A program made the position numbers and the translations under genes. Positions 1 through 8,741 of a stretch of 57,585 bases of DNA are shown here, piece after piece. How positions within the stretch are numbered: position 1 is the stretch's first letter; each line of letters opens with the position of its first letter. The notes below the pieces were generated by a model. It was not told where the DNA came from. It searched no databases and saw only the letters and a program-made list of their open reading frames with translations. Source of the stretch: Sebaldella sp. (GTDB lineage: Bacteria; Fusobacteriota; Fusobacteriia; Fusobacteriales; Leptotrichiaceae); assembly GCA_018058425.1 (NCBI GenBank), contig JAGOZX010000009.1, positions 1 through 57,585 on the forward strand. Direction: 5' to 3'.

Positions 1-156
1 GTTTAATATGATTTCTTTAGTTGATTTAGAAACAGAGCTTATGAAGTTTACATTTTCTGAATCAATTCTACTTTGAACTTCGACATCTGTAAGTCCAATA
101 TCAGGATTAACAAGATTATTTTTTAAATAATCTTTTGTATCTGTTTTATTGAGCAT
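1..156 (-). CDS. P-type cation-transporting ATPase, N-terminal 52 residues (cut by window edge)
   Basis: This is the start of a minus-strand gene that runs off the left edge. The reverse complement opens with ATG at 156 behind a good ribosome site (GGGAG, five bases before the ATG) and stays open for 52 codons. The visible protein carries GLTDVEVQSRI followed by a basic/Ser segment, SKSTKEIILN. This is the N-terminal pattern of CtpE-like P-type ATPases (GL(T/S)xxEVxxR..., then a stretch leading into the first membrane helix). The phosphorylation DKTG motif and all membrane segments lie outside the window, so the transported ion cannot be judged. It is divergent from the ftsK run and has its own promoter at 286-314. 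Family call is moderately sure. Confidence 0.6.
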   Translation of the reverse strand, partial: MLNKTDTKDYLKNNLVNPDIGLTDVEVQSRIDSENVNFISSVSKSTKEIILN

Positions 157-285
157 TTCTTCTCCCTTTTGTATTTGTTACTGATTTTATTTATTTGTTG
201 TAATAAAAAAACCTTTAAATCATAATATCTATAAGTATTATAATTAAGGTATTGTCATTAAATATATTTAGTTTATATCATATAA

Positions 286-314
286 ATTATACACGTTATC
301 ACAGGCATTTTCAA
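286..314 (-). promoter_or_regulatory. Sigma70-type promoter for the P-type ATPase gene
   Basis: Read on the minus strand, TTGAAA (314-309) is followed by a 17-nt spacer and a perfect TATAAT (291-286). It sits about 130 nt upstream of the ATPase ATG at 156. Spacing and both boxes are close to consensus. Confidence 0.6.
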
Positions 315-431
315 GTGATATAAAAATATAATTTTATTAAGATATTTTGATCATTATAATAAATAGAAAATACTTTTAATTGCATATTTGAGGCTGAAAA
401 AGTCTATATTTATTTGTTTTGGAAATTAACA

Positions 432-458
432 TATGCTTATTTTGTCTTAATAAGCATA
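432..458. other. Orphan perfect 10-bp hairpin
   Basis: TATGCTTATT (432-441) and AATAAGCATA (449-458) form a perfect 10-bp inverted repeat around a 7-nt loop. No T-run follows on either strand, so it does not look like an intrinsic terminator. It could be an operator or RNA hairpin; function unknown. Confidence 0.35.
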
Positions 459-1171
459 AAGAAGACACATTAATTGATTAATTATCTTTTAGTTAGTAGT
501 TTTTTTACATAATATAAAGATTAGTTTTAATTATTAAAATAAAATTGAACTAAATAGTTAAATTTAGAATCTAAACATGCTATAATAAAACATAACTAAA
601 TTATTTATAATAAGTAGTTATGTTTGTAAACAAATAAGACAGGAGAAGACATAATAAAAAATGATAAATTATGTAATGGAAAAAGAGTTAATATTAGAAG
701 AAGAAAAAGCTGAATTTATAGAGAAATACTGAGGTTTATATGAAAAAACTTCTTCATAATTTTTTGTTTCTACAATTGATGTAAATTGTTCACAAAAAAG
801 AAGTCTTTGTAAGAGATAAAAATAGGAAGTGATACCGAATTATTTTTTTAATAGAAGACAAGTAAATTGACTTCATAAGTAATCTAAAAACTAGAATAAT
901 TATCTAACTTATAAGTTGGGATATAAACATAACATATCAAAAAATTAAGAACTTTTCACAAGTAAAAAAATTATAACTTTATGGAACTAGAAACTTTTGA
1001 AGTTACCTCATTAAAAAAATGTTGGTTTAAATTTAAAAAATGACGATTATACTGAATTTATTTTAAATATAATAAGCATGATAAAATAAGCTTAAATGCT
1101 TAAAATAAAGGGGTGTAATTTAAAAGTTGATCAATTTGAGATTTTTATGGGTAATTAGGACAATTCAATAA

Positions 1172-1200
1172 TTGTAAAAATAGCATTTTTATGATAAAAT
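1172..1200 (+). promoter_or_regulatory. Promoter upstream of ftsK
   Basis: TTGTAA (1172-1177), a 17-nt spacer and TAAAAT (1195-1200) lie about 30 nt before the ftsK start. This is probably the main promoter of the long housekeeping run that follows, since no later gap before 18482 exceeds about 25 nt. Confidence 0.55.
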
Positions 1201-1229
1201 AATGTGGAAATTTATTTAGGAGAAAAACG

Positions 1230-3962
1230 ATGACAAATAGTAAAAAGAAAATGCTTCGAGGATTTATTTTTACTACTATTGGGATAGTAATCCTATTATT
1301 ACTTTTGTATAAAAAAATATTGATATATAAAAATGATAAAGCTGAACAAAATTTATTTTTGACAATTTTAAATTCATTTGAAATAACTTTTGGAAAAATG
1401 CTGCTATTTGTGGTATTTTCGCTGATTTTTTTTGGGTTAGTTCAGATATATACAAGTAAGTCTAAAATTAGAGTAGATAAGGCAAAGTTATATGCCTATA
1501 TAATTTTATTTTTAAGTATGTCATTGTATTTTACAAAACAATACATTACTGTAAAACTCCCAGATGATTTTTTTGAGTCTGGAAGGAGATTACTTGAAAT
1601 AGGTTTTAATACAGAAAAATATCCTGGTAGTGGAGGCTTAATAGGAAGCTTATTATCTTTTCCTTTTTATAAAATAATATACATTAATGTTATTTCTATA
1701 ATGTTAATGATTATAATTGTATTCTCAATGTTATTTTTATTAAAAGATTTCATTGGTTTTACTTTATTGCTAATAATGGCTCTTATAAAGTATTACAGAA
1801 GTGAGGAATATAAGAAAAAGGCTAAGATACTAAGAGCAAAGAAAATAATTGAGAGAAAAGAACAACAAAGCTTGAAGATAGATCAAAGAGAAGAAATAAA
1901 GAATAGAATAATTGAGTCTAGAAAGAAAAAGCTAAGTTTTGAAATATCTAAAAAACCAAAGGTAGAAAGTCAAGAAGGACAAGAACATTATGATAACAAA
2001 GAGTTAGAGAAAAAACAAAAAGAATGGTTGAATTATTTAGAAGAAATAAAAAGAGATAAAGAACTGAAAAAGCAAAGAGAGAGAGAGGCTTTAGAAAAAC
2101 GAGAAAGAGAAGAAGCTCTAAGGATTAAAGAAAACAAGATAAATATGGAAGAACTTATTAGAGAAAGTATGGCTAAATCTGAGGAAAAAGTTCAAGAAGA
2201 GGTAATGACATCAGAAGAACCAGATTTTTCAATAGAAGAAACTATACCAGAAGTAGTAAGTGAAAATTATAAACCAGTATATGAAAATACAGTAGAAGAG
2301 TTAACAGAAAATCCAATAATAGCAGAAGAACTTGAAAATCAAATATTAGAAAGTGAATTATTGGAAGATGAGCTGAATGAAAATATTCTAATGAATGAAA
2401 AAGATGATGGTTATAGTGCCAGTCTTGCAGAATATGAGGAGCAGGAAGAAATACCTTATTTAGAACCTAATGATTATTTTGTAGATGAAGAAATTTCAAG
2501 TAATATTGAAATAGAAGCAGAAAACATTAAAAATGATGAAGTTAAAATTACTGAAGATGTACCATATAAAAATATTGAGACAAAAGAAGTATCAGAATTT
2601 CATAAAATATCTATTGATGATATATTTATCCATAAAGAGCCAGATGAAAGCAAGAGAAAAGAAATGGAAAAAGTGATTGAAGAAAATGTAACTCATTTAG
2701 AATCAGTCTTGAAAGAATTTGGCATAGATGCAACAGTTGTGGACTATCAAAGAGGTCCAACAATAACTAGGTATGAATTAATAATACCTAGAGGAATAAG
2801 GGTAAATAAAGTAACTGCACTAGCAGATGACATAGCTATGAATTTATCAGCAGAAAGCATAAGAATAGAGGCTCCAATTCCTGGTAAAAATACTATAGGG
2901 ATAGAGACTCCAAATAAAGTAAAAGAACCAGTATATTTTGCAAATCTTGTAAGAAATAAAGAATTAGATGAAAAAGGTTCACTAAAAATAATTTTGGGAA
3001 AAGATATAGTGGGAAGAGACAAAATTATAGATATAGCTAAAATGCCTCATTTACTTATTGCTGGGCAAACTGGTTCTGGAAAGAGTGTGGCAGTAAATAC
3101 ATTAGTAGCTTCATTGATATCAAAAAGGTCTTTTAAAGAAGTAAAGTTTATAATGGTTGATCCAAAAATGGTAGAATTAATGCCGTTTAATGGTATTCCA
3201 CATCTTCTTTTACCTGTAATAATAGATCCAAAACAAGCTTCAATTGCTTTAAAATGGGCTGTTGCTGAAATGGAAAACAGGTATAGAATGCTAATGGAAG
3301 TAGGTGTTAGAAATATTCAGAGTTACAATGAGATAAAGGGAGTAGAAAAAATGCCTTTTATCATAATAATAATAGATGAGTTAGCAGATTTAATGATGGT
3401 AGCGGCTGGAAGTGTAGAAGAGTCAATAGCAAGAATAGCACAAAAAGCAAGAGCAATAGGAATACACTTAGTGGTAGCCACACAAAGGCCATCAACTGAT
3501 GTAATAACAGGTATGATAAAAGCTAACTTACCAAGCAGGATTTCATTCGCATTAAGATCGCAGATAGATTCAAGAACAATTTTGGATAGTCCAGGAGCAG
3601 AGAAGCTTTTAGGAAAAGGAGATATGTTATTACTTGAAAGTGGTTCTTCAAAATTAGAAAGAATACAGGGTGCTTTTATTTCAGATGACGAGGTACATAA
3701 ATTAACTAGTAAATTAAAAGAAAGTTATAAAACAAATTATAATGAAGAAATATTATTAGAACTGGAAAATGATGTGGAAAAAGACGAACTGTTTAATGAA
3801 GCGGTAGAAGTAATCAGACAGGAAGGAAAAGCATCAATTTCACTGATACAAAGAAAATTAAAAATAGGATTTAATAGAGCATCTAGAATTTATGAGCAGT
3901 TAATGGAATGCGGAATAATTAATGAAGACAAGCAAGTAATGATGGATGAAGATACAGAATAA
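1230..3962 (+). CDS. ftsK: DNA translocase FtsK/SpoIIIE
   Basis: This is the membrane-anchored hexameric ATPase that pumps chromosomal DNA through the closing septum. The N-terminal ~190 residues contain four or five hydrophobic helices. A long, highly charged Glu/Lys-rich linker (~190-480) follows and then the RecA-like motor. The Walker A box GQTGSGKS is at residues 612-619, and the Walker B box with Asp716-Glu717 (IIDELADLMM) follows. The C-terminal gamma winged helix (about 852-897, with SISLIQRKLKIGFNRASR), which in the family reads KOPS and contacts XerD, is intact. The start at 1230 is supported by AGGAG at 1218-1222. It is the first gene of the housekeeping run, 25 nt before mreB, linking segregation to cell shape. 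At 910 aa it is in the usual size range. Confidence 0.95.
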   Translation: MTNSKKKMLRGFIFTTIGIVILLLLLYKKILIYKNDKAEQNLFLTILNSFEITFGKMLLFVVFSLIFFGLVQIYTSKSKIRVDKAKLYAYIILFLSMSLYFTKQYITVKLPDDFFESGRRLLEIGFNTEKYPGSGGLIGSLLSFPFYKIIYINVISIMLMIIIVFSMLFLLKDFIGFTLLLIMALIKYYRSEEYKKKAKILRAKKIIERKEQQSLKIDQREEIKNRIIESRKKKLSFEISKKPKVESQEGQEHYDNKELEKKQKEWLNYLEEIKRDKELKKQREREALEKREREEALRIKENKINMEELIRESMAKSEEKVQEEVMTSEEPDFSIEETIPEVVSENYKPVYENTVEELTENPIIAEELENQILESELLEDELNENILMNEKDDGYSASLAEYEEQEEIPYLEPNDYFVDEEISSNIEIEAENIKNDEVKITEDVPYKNIETKEVSEFHKISIDDIFIHKEPDESKRKEMEKVIEENVTHLESVLKEFGIDATVVDYQRGPTITRYELIIPRGIRVNKVTALADDIAMNLSAESIRIEAPIPGKNTIGIETPNKVKEPVYFANLVRNKELDEKGSLKIILGKDIVGRDKIIDIAKMPHLLIAGQTGSGKSVAVNTLVASLISKRSFKEVKFIMVDPKMVELMPFNGIPHLLLPVIIDPKQASIALKWAVAEMENRYRMLMEVGVRNIQSYNEIKGVEKMPFIIIIIDELADLMMVAAGSVEESIARIAQKARAIGIHLVVATQRPSTDVITGMIKANLPSRISFALRSQIDSRTILDSPGAEKLLGKGDMLLLESGSSKLERIQGAFISDDEVHKLTSKLKESYKTNYNEEILLELENDVEKDELFNEAVEVIRQEGKASISLIQRKLKIGFNRASRIYEQLMECGIINEDKQVMMDEDTE

Positions 3963-3987
3963 TACATTAAAATTCATGGAGGGAAAA

Positions 3988-5034
3988 ATGTTTAAAATTA
4001 AAAAAATGATGAGAAGTTTTGTGAAGTCTACATCTAAGGATGTCGGGATCGATCTTGGAACTGCGAATACAGTGGTGTATGTTAGAAATGAGGGAATCTT
4101 AATAGATGAACCCACTTACATAGCGATAAACTTAAAAACGGAATCTATAGAAAATATAGGAATAAAGGCAAAAGAAGTAATAGGAAGAACAGCTTCACAT
4201 ACTAAGATAATAAGACCTCTTAAAAATGGTGTAATATCAAATTATGAAATCACAGAAAAAATGTTAGAAAGATTTCTAAATAAAATAAAAAAAGATAAAT
4301 TCCAAAGTGCAAGAGTAATTATTTGTGTTCCAAGTGGTGTTACACAGGTTGAGAGAAGAGCAGTAATGGATGTAGTAAAGGATTCAGGAGCTAAAGAGGT
4401 ATATTTAGTTGAGGAGCCTGTAGCAGCTGCAATAGGTGCTGGAATAGATATATTTGAACCAAAAGGTCACATGATAATAGATATAGGTGGAGGAACTACT
4501 GAATTAGCATTTATAGTATCTGGTGGAGTAGCGTATTCTACATCAATTAAAGTTGCTGGAGATAGATTTAATGACGATATTATTGACTTCATAAGACAAA
4601 AATATAATTTATTAATTGGAGAAACTACAGCAGAAAAATTAAAAATAGATGCAAGTAATTCTGATAGTGAAAAAGAGCTTTTTGAAATAAGAGGAAGAGA
4701 ATTAGTAACAGGACTTCCAAAAAGTATGAAAGTACATGGACATGATATAGATGAAGCTATTACTAGAGATATTGATACAATTATAGAAACTGTAAAACTT
4801 GCATTAGAAGGAATAGAACCAGAAGTTTCAGCAGATATATATGAAACAGGAATATTCTTATCAGGTGGGGGAGCAGCAATAAAAGAGTTGACTAGAAAAT
4901 TAGAAAAAGAGTTTAACTTAACTGTTACAATAGCAGAAGAGCCTATTTATGCAGTAATAAAAGGTATAGCAATTATACTTGAAAATTTTGCTATGTATAA
5001 AAATGTAATTATTTCATCACATGCTGAATATTAA
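3988..5034 (+). CDS. mreB: Rod shape-determining protein MreB
   Basis: This is a bacterial actin homologue that forms membrane-associated filaments guiding lateral wall synthesis. The phosphate-1 loop GIDLGTANTVVYV lies near the N-terminus, phosphate-2 (IDIGGGTTELAF) mid-protein and the adenosine motif (LSGGGAAIKEL) near the C-terminus; all are intact. I start it at 3988, where GGAGGGAAAA precedes ATG and the protein begins MFKIKKMMRSF. A longer in-frame ATG at 3946 would add 14 residues and overlap ftsK without a ribosome site. That gives 348 aa, normal for MreB. mreC and mreD are not adjacent, unlike in many rods. The short basic-hydrophobic N-terminus could be a membrane-binding helix. Confidence 0.94.
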   Translation: MFKIKKMMRSFVKSTSKDVGIDLGTANTVVYVRNEGILIDEPTYIAINLKTESIENIGIKAKEVIGRTASHTKIIRPLKNGVISNYEITEKMLERFLNKIKKDKFQSARVIICVPSGVTQVERRAVMDVVKDSGAKEVYLVEEPVAAAIGAGIDIFEPKGHMIIDIGGGTTELAFIVSGGVAYSTSIKVAGDRFNDDIIDFIRQKYNLLIGETTAEKLKIDASNSDSEKELFEIRGRELVTGLPKSMKVHGHDIDEAITRDIDTIIETVKLALEGIEPEVSADIYETGIFLSGGGAAIKELTRKLEKEFNLTVTIAEEPIYAVIKGIAIILENFAMYKNVIISSHAEY

Positions 5035-5059
5035 TATACATTTTTAGGAGGGAAGAAAT

Positions 5060-5665
5060 ATGCTTGATTTAAAAAATAAAATAGAAGCTATTATTTTCCT
5101 TTCAAAAGAACCGCTGACAATAGATGAACTGTCTAAGTATTTTAAATTAGAAAAAGAAAAAATAGAAGAGGCAGTGAATGAGCTAAAGGAAGATAAAAAA
5201 GGCACTGGCGTAAATCTTAAATTTGATAAGGAAATACTTAGTTTTGTAACAAATCCAATATGCGGAGAAGAAATAAAGAATTTCTTCAATCCAGAACTAA
5301 AAATAAAAAAATTATCTAAGTCAACTATGGAAACTTTAGCAATTATTGCATATAAAGGACCAATTACTAAAAGTGAAATAGAGTTAATAAGAGGAGTAAG
5401 TGCTGAAAAAGCAGTGGGAAATCTTTTAGAAAAAAACTTAGTTTATATTTCTGGAAAGAAAAAATCAATAGGAACACCTAATTTATATTGTGTAACAGAA
5501 GATTTTTACAGTTATCTAAATATAGATGCTGCTGAAAGTTTACCAGGATATGATGAGTTTAGGAAAATAAGCTTTTTAACCAAAGAAGAAGAAAAAGAAA
5601 ATCAGAATTTGGATAAAGAAGAAAATAATTTAGAAGTAAAAGAGGAAAATGATGAGACTAAATAA
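5060..5665 (+). CDS. scpB: Segregation and condensation protein B
   Basis: ScpB is the winged-helix partner of the ScpA kleisin in the SMC condensin complex that compacts and segregates chromosomes. The protein starts MLDLKNKIEAIIFLSKEPL, the family's opening pattern. It continues with the typical STMETLAIIAYKGPITKSEIE core and RGVSAEKAVGNLLEK. The last ~30 residues are a low-complexity Glu/Asn/Lys tail, as in many ScpB proteins. AGGAGGG precedes the ATG by 7 nt. It overlaps the next gene by 14 nt (translational coupling), the common scpB-rluB arrangement. scpA and smc are not in the window. Confidence 0.93.
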   Translation: MLDLKNKIEAIIFLSKEPLTIDELSKYFKLEKEKIEEAVNELKEDKKGTGVNLKFDKEILSFVTNPICGEEIKNFFNPELKIKKLSKSTMETLAIIAYKGPITKSEIELIRGVSAEKAVGNLLEKNLVYISGKKKSIGTPNLYCVTEDFYSYLNIDAAESLPGYDEFRKISFLTKEEEKENQNLDKEENNLEVKEENDETK

Positions 5666-6338
5666 ATATATAGCTGAAAGTGGCTATTGTTCAAGAAGAA
5701 AAGCGGATGAACTAATAGAACAAGGCAGAGTAACTATAAATAAACATGTAGCAATTCTTGGAACAGTTGTAGAAGGTTCTGACATAGTTAGAGTAGATGG
5801 TGAAAAAATCAAAATAGATACTGATTATGAATACTATCTATTATATAAGCCAAAAAATGTAATCTGTACTAATTCAGATATGTTTGGTAGAACTTTGGCT
5901 GTGGACTACATAAAAACTAAGAAAAGACTCTTCACATATGGAAGATTAGACTATATGACTGAGGGTATTATCATAGTTAGTAATGATGGTGACACATATA
6001 ATAAAGTGATGCACCCAAGAAAAGAGCTTTATAAAACTTATATTGCCAGATTAGATAGACCAATACAAGATAGAGATCTAGATAGACTGGAAAAAGGTAT
6101 ATTAGTAGATGGTAAGAAAACAGCTCCAGCAAAAATAAAAAGAGTAGATGAAATGGAAATAAAGGTTTCTATTTATGAAGGAAAAAATAGACAAATTAGA
6201 AAAATGTTCGAAAACCTTCATTATGATGTAAAAGAGTTAAAGAGAGTAACTATCGGTGACTTCAAAATAGGAAATATGAAACCAGGAGATTATAGAAAAC
6301 TAACAGATGATGAAATAGAATATATGAAGAAATTATAA
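5652..6338 (+). CDS. rluB: rRNA pseudouridine synthase, RsuA/RluB family
   Basis: The enzyme isomerises a uridine to pseudouridine in rRNA. An S4 RNA-binding domain opens the protein (MRLNKYIAESGYCSRRKADE). The catalytic motif GRLDYMTEG follows, with the catalytic Asp at residue 100. KNRQIRKMFENLHYDV is the conserved C-terminal RsuA/RluB signature. Two ATGs are adjacent (5649 and 5652); I chose 5652, where the GAGG spacing is better and the S4 domain starts at once. It overlaps the end of scpB. Within the RsuA/RluB/RluE/RluF family the exact target cannot be fixed from sequence; the scpB linkage favours RluB (23S rRNA). Confidence 0.88.
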   Translation: MRLNKYIAESGYCSRRKADELIEQGRVTINKHVAILGTVVEGSDIVRVDGEKIKIDTDYEYYLLYKPKNVICTNSDMFGRTLAVDYIKTKKRLFTYGRLDYMTEGIIIVSNDGDTYNKVMHPRKELYKTYIARLDRPIQDRDLDRLEKGILVDGKKTAPAKIKRVDEMEIKVSIYEGKNRQIRKMFENLHYDVKELKRVTIGDFKIGNMKPGDYRKLTDDEIEYMKKL

Positions 6339-6357
6339 CAGACTGGATGATGATAAA

Positions 6358-7011
6358 ATGGCAGATATTTTTTTGATAGATTTTGATAATACTATATCAC
6401 TAAATGACAGTACAGCAGTACTTATGAAAAGGCATAATCCAGAGGGTCTAAAAATAATAAGAGAAAAATATAAGAATAAAGAACTTACAATTATGGGATA
6501 TATTAAGTCTTGTTTAGAGTCATTAAATATAACTAAAGATGAATATTTAAAAACTTTAGGTGAAGATGTAAAAGTAGATGAAACTTTTAAGCAATTTACT
6601 GAAAGTGGTTTAGATTATAGAATTGTAAGTGCAGGTTCAAGATTAAATGTTTTAGGTTCTTTAGACAGCAAGGGAATACATATAGATAAAAAGTTGATTT
6701 TATCAAATGAAGTAAGCTTTAAGGATAATAATATAATAAAACTAGAATTTCCTTATGAAGATAAGGAAAAGCTTCTAGGCGTTGACAAAAAATCTTTAGT
6801 ATTAGAATATAAGAATAATGGAGATAGAGTATTTTTTGTAGGAGACGGACCTTCAGATTATGAAGCAGTAAAAGTGGCAGATCATGTATTTGTAAGAACT
6901 GGTACTAGATTAATAAATTACTGTAAAGAAAATAATATTATATTTTATGAATTTACAGATTTTGTAGATTTGCTGAAACAGTATAAGGAGGAATTTTGTG
7001 GAACTAAGTAA
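6358..7011 (+). CDS. HAD-superfamily phosphatase (HAD-IB / MtnX-like), substrate unknown
   Basis: This is a soluble 217-aa phosphohydrolase. HAD motif I is LIDFDNT with nucleophile Asp8 and acid Asp10. Motif II is IVSAGS, and motif IV is FVGDGPSDYEAVK. The cap after motif I is short and helical, as in the subclass that includes MtnX and SerB. No methionine-salvage genes are nearby, so I do not assign MtnX. It sits between the pseudouridine synthase and gatC and overlaps gatC by 14 nt, so it is co-translated with the amidotransferase operon. The ribosome site before ATG 6358 is weak (TGGATGATG). A housekeeping phosphate-salvage role is only a guess. Confidence 0.75.
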   Translation: MADIFLIDFDNTISLNDSTAVLMKRHNPEGLKIIREKYKNKELTIMGYIKSCLESLNITKDEYLKTLGEDVKVDETFKQFTESGLDYRIVSAGSRLNVLGSLDSKGIHIDKKLILSNEVSFKDNNIIKLEFPYEDKEKLLGVDKKSLVLEYKNNGDRVFFVGDGPSDYEAVKVADHVFVRTGTRLINYCKENNIIFYEFTDFVDLLKQYKEEFCGTK

Positions 7012-7285
7012 AGAAGATGTAAAAAAAATAGCAGTGTTATCAAAGTTAGAATTTAATGATGTAGAAATAGAAAACTTTAGAAGTGATTTAAGCGAAATTC
7101 TTAATCATATGGAAGAATTAAATGAATTAGATACTAGTAATGTGAGTCCGTTATACAATGTTTCAGACTTACATGATGTAGTTAGAGAAGATAAAGTGAA
7201 GGAAAGTTTATCTTTAGAGGAAGTATTGAAAAATTCTCCTGATAAAGATGAAAACTTTATAATAGTACCAAAAATTATAGGTTAG
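6998..7285 (+). CDS. gatC: Asp/Glu-tRNA amidotransferase subunit C
   Basis: GatC is the small subunit that wraps around GatA and stabilises the GatCAB complex, which turns misacylated Glu-tRNA(Gln) or Asp-tRNA(Asn) into the correct species. The 95-aa protein has the family pattern MELSKEDVKKIAVLSKLEF, the helical ILNHMEELNELDTSNVSPL segment and ends VPKIIG. It starts with GTG at 6998; the AGGAGG at 6987-6992 leaves no doubt. It overlaps the HAD gene and is 8 nt before gatA. The complete operon implies an indirect route to Gln-tRNA and/or Asn-tRNA. Confidence 0.93.
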   Translation: MELSKEDVKKIAVLSKLEFNDVEIENFRSDLSEILNHMEELNELDTSNVSPLYNVSDLHDVVREDKVKESLSLEEVLKNSPDKDENFIIVPKIIG

Positions 7286-7293
7286 GTGATTAG

Positions 7294-8733
7294 ATGAAAT
7301 TACATGAATTATCAGCAACAGAACTATCAGAAAAAATAAGTAATAAAGAAGTGAGCTCTGAGGATATAACTAGGGCATTTTTAGATAGAATAAGTTCAGT
7401 AGATGAAAAAATAGGTGCTTTTGTGAGTGTAAATAATGAAAAAGCAATAAATGAAGCTAAATTATACGGAAATAATTCCAAGAAAAGTAAACTTCATGGT
7501 GTTCCAATTGCTATAAAAGATAATATTTTATCAATTGGGGATTTAACAACATCAGCATCAAAAATTTTAAAAAACTATGTAGGAATTTATGATTCTACTG
7601 TTGTTAAAAAAATAAAAGAAAGTAACATGCCCATATTAGGTAAAACAAATATGGATGAATTCGCCATGGGTTCTTCAAATGAAAATTCGAGTATAAAACC
7701 AGTATCAAATGTATGGGACTTAGATAGGGTGCCTGGAGGAAGCAGCGGAGGATCAGCTTCAGCTGTAGCAGCTCTCGAAACACCAATAGCTCTTGGTACA
7801 GATACAGGAGGAAGTGTGAGACAACCAGCTTCATTATCTGGAATAGTAGGAATAAAGCCAACTTATGGAAGAGTTTCACGTTATGGTTTGATGGCTTTTG
7901 GATCTTCTCTTGATCAAATAGGAGTTTTAGCAAAAACTACAGAGGATGTAGCAGAAACTTTAAAGATAATTGCAGGTTATGATGAGATGGATTCTACATC
8001 AGCTGATATAGAAGTACAAAACTATACAGATTACTTAAATGGTGACGTAAAAGGATTAAAAATAGGGATTCCTAAGGAATACTTTAATGAAAGTTTAGAT
8101 AGTGAAATAAAAAAAGTAATTGAGACTTCTATAGATATTTTAAGAGAACAAGGAGCCGTGATAAAAGAAGTGTCACTGCCTCACACAAAATATGCTGTTC
8201 CCACTTATTATATTATTGCCTGTGCAGAAGCAGCCTCGAACTTATCTAGATATGATGGAGTAAGATATGGCTATAGAGGGAACAATGATAATATAGAAGA
8301 TATGTACGTGAGATCTAGAACTGAAGGTTTTGGAAACGAAGTAAAAAGAAGAATAATGCTAGGAAACTATGTTTTAAGTAGTGGTTTTTATGATGCATAC
8401 TATAAAAAGGCATCTCAGGTAAGAAGATTAATAAAAAATGATTTTGATAAAGTTTTAGAAGAAGTGGATATAATATTAACTCCTACTTCGCCTACAACAG
8501 CATTTAAAAAAGGAGAAAAGGCACAAGATCCTATGCAGATGTATTTGGCTGATATTTATACAGTTTCAATTAATTTAGCAGGGCATCCGGGAATATCTGT
8601 TCCAGCAGGATTTGTAAATGGACTTCCAGTGGGAATTCAGATGATTGGAAAGTATTTTGATGAAGGAACATTATTTAAAGTATCAGATAAATTTGAAAAA
8701 ATAAGAGGAAAAATTATATATCCTAACTTATAG
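7294..8733 (+). CDS. gatA: Asp/Glu-tRNA amidotransferase subunit A
   Basis: GatA is the amidase subunit that releases ammonia from glutamine for GatB. The amidase-signature catalytic triad is complete: Lys75 (in PIAIKDN), cis-Ser150 (in PGGSSGGSAS) and nucleophile Ser174 (in GTDTGGSVRQPAS). The spacing 75/24 is the same as in the characterised Staphylococcus enzyme. Length is 479 aa, normal for the family. It lies between gatC and gatB with 8-nt gaps. The end of gatC supplies the GTGATTAG context before the ATG, so coupling to gatC translation is likely. Confidence 0.96.
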   Translation: MKLHELSATELSEKISNKEVSSEDITRAFLDRISSVDEKIGAFVSVNNEKAINEAKLYGNNSKKSKLHGVPIAIKDNILSIGDLTTSASKILKNYVGIYDSTVVKKIKESNMPILGKTNMDEFAMGSSNENSSIKPVSNVWDLDRVPGGSSGGSASAVAALETPIALGTDTGGSVRQPASLSGIVGIKPTYGRVSRYGLMAFGSSLDQIGVLAKTTEDVAETLKIIAGYDEMDSTSADIEVQNYTDYLNGDVKGLKIGIPKEYFNESLDSEIKKVIETSIDILREQGAVIKEVSLPHTKYAVPTYYIIACAEAASNLSRYDGVRYGYRGNNDNIEDMYVRSRTEGFGNEVKRRIMLGNYVLSSGFYDAYYKKASQVRRLIKNDFDKVLEEVDIILTPTSPTTAFKKGEKAQDPMQMYLADIYTVSINLAGHPGISVPAGFVNGLPVGIQMIGKYFDEGTLFKVSDKFEKIRGKIIYPNL

Positions 8734-8741
8734 GAGGAAAA

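Larger units (their letters stand above)
157..1229. other. 1.07-kb AT-rich intergenic region without a convincing gene
   Basis: This stretch separates the minus-strand ATPase from ftsK. It holds the ATPase promoter, an orphan perfect hairpin (432-458), an extended -10 site (TGCTATAAT at 578-586) and the ftsK promoter near the right end. At 661-732 there is a 23-residue ORF (starts MINYVMEKELILEEE) with an AGGAG-like site about 15 nt upstream. It stops at a TGA, and downstream only short broken frames follow. It could be a decayed gene or a leader, but I do not recognise it. I see no tRNA, rRNA or long ORF on either strand. Confidence 0.5.

Noticed and set aside
661..732. Short ORF starting MINYVMEKELILEEE
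   Set aside because: Only 23 residues, not recognised, with only short broken frames after its TGA. Kept only as a remark in the intergenic entry.
3946..3987. Longer mreB start giving 14 extra residues
   Set aside because: It overlaps ftsK, has no ribosome site, and the GGAGGG leader points to ATG 3988, where family-like sequence begins.
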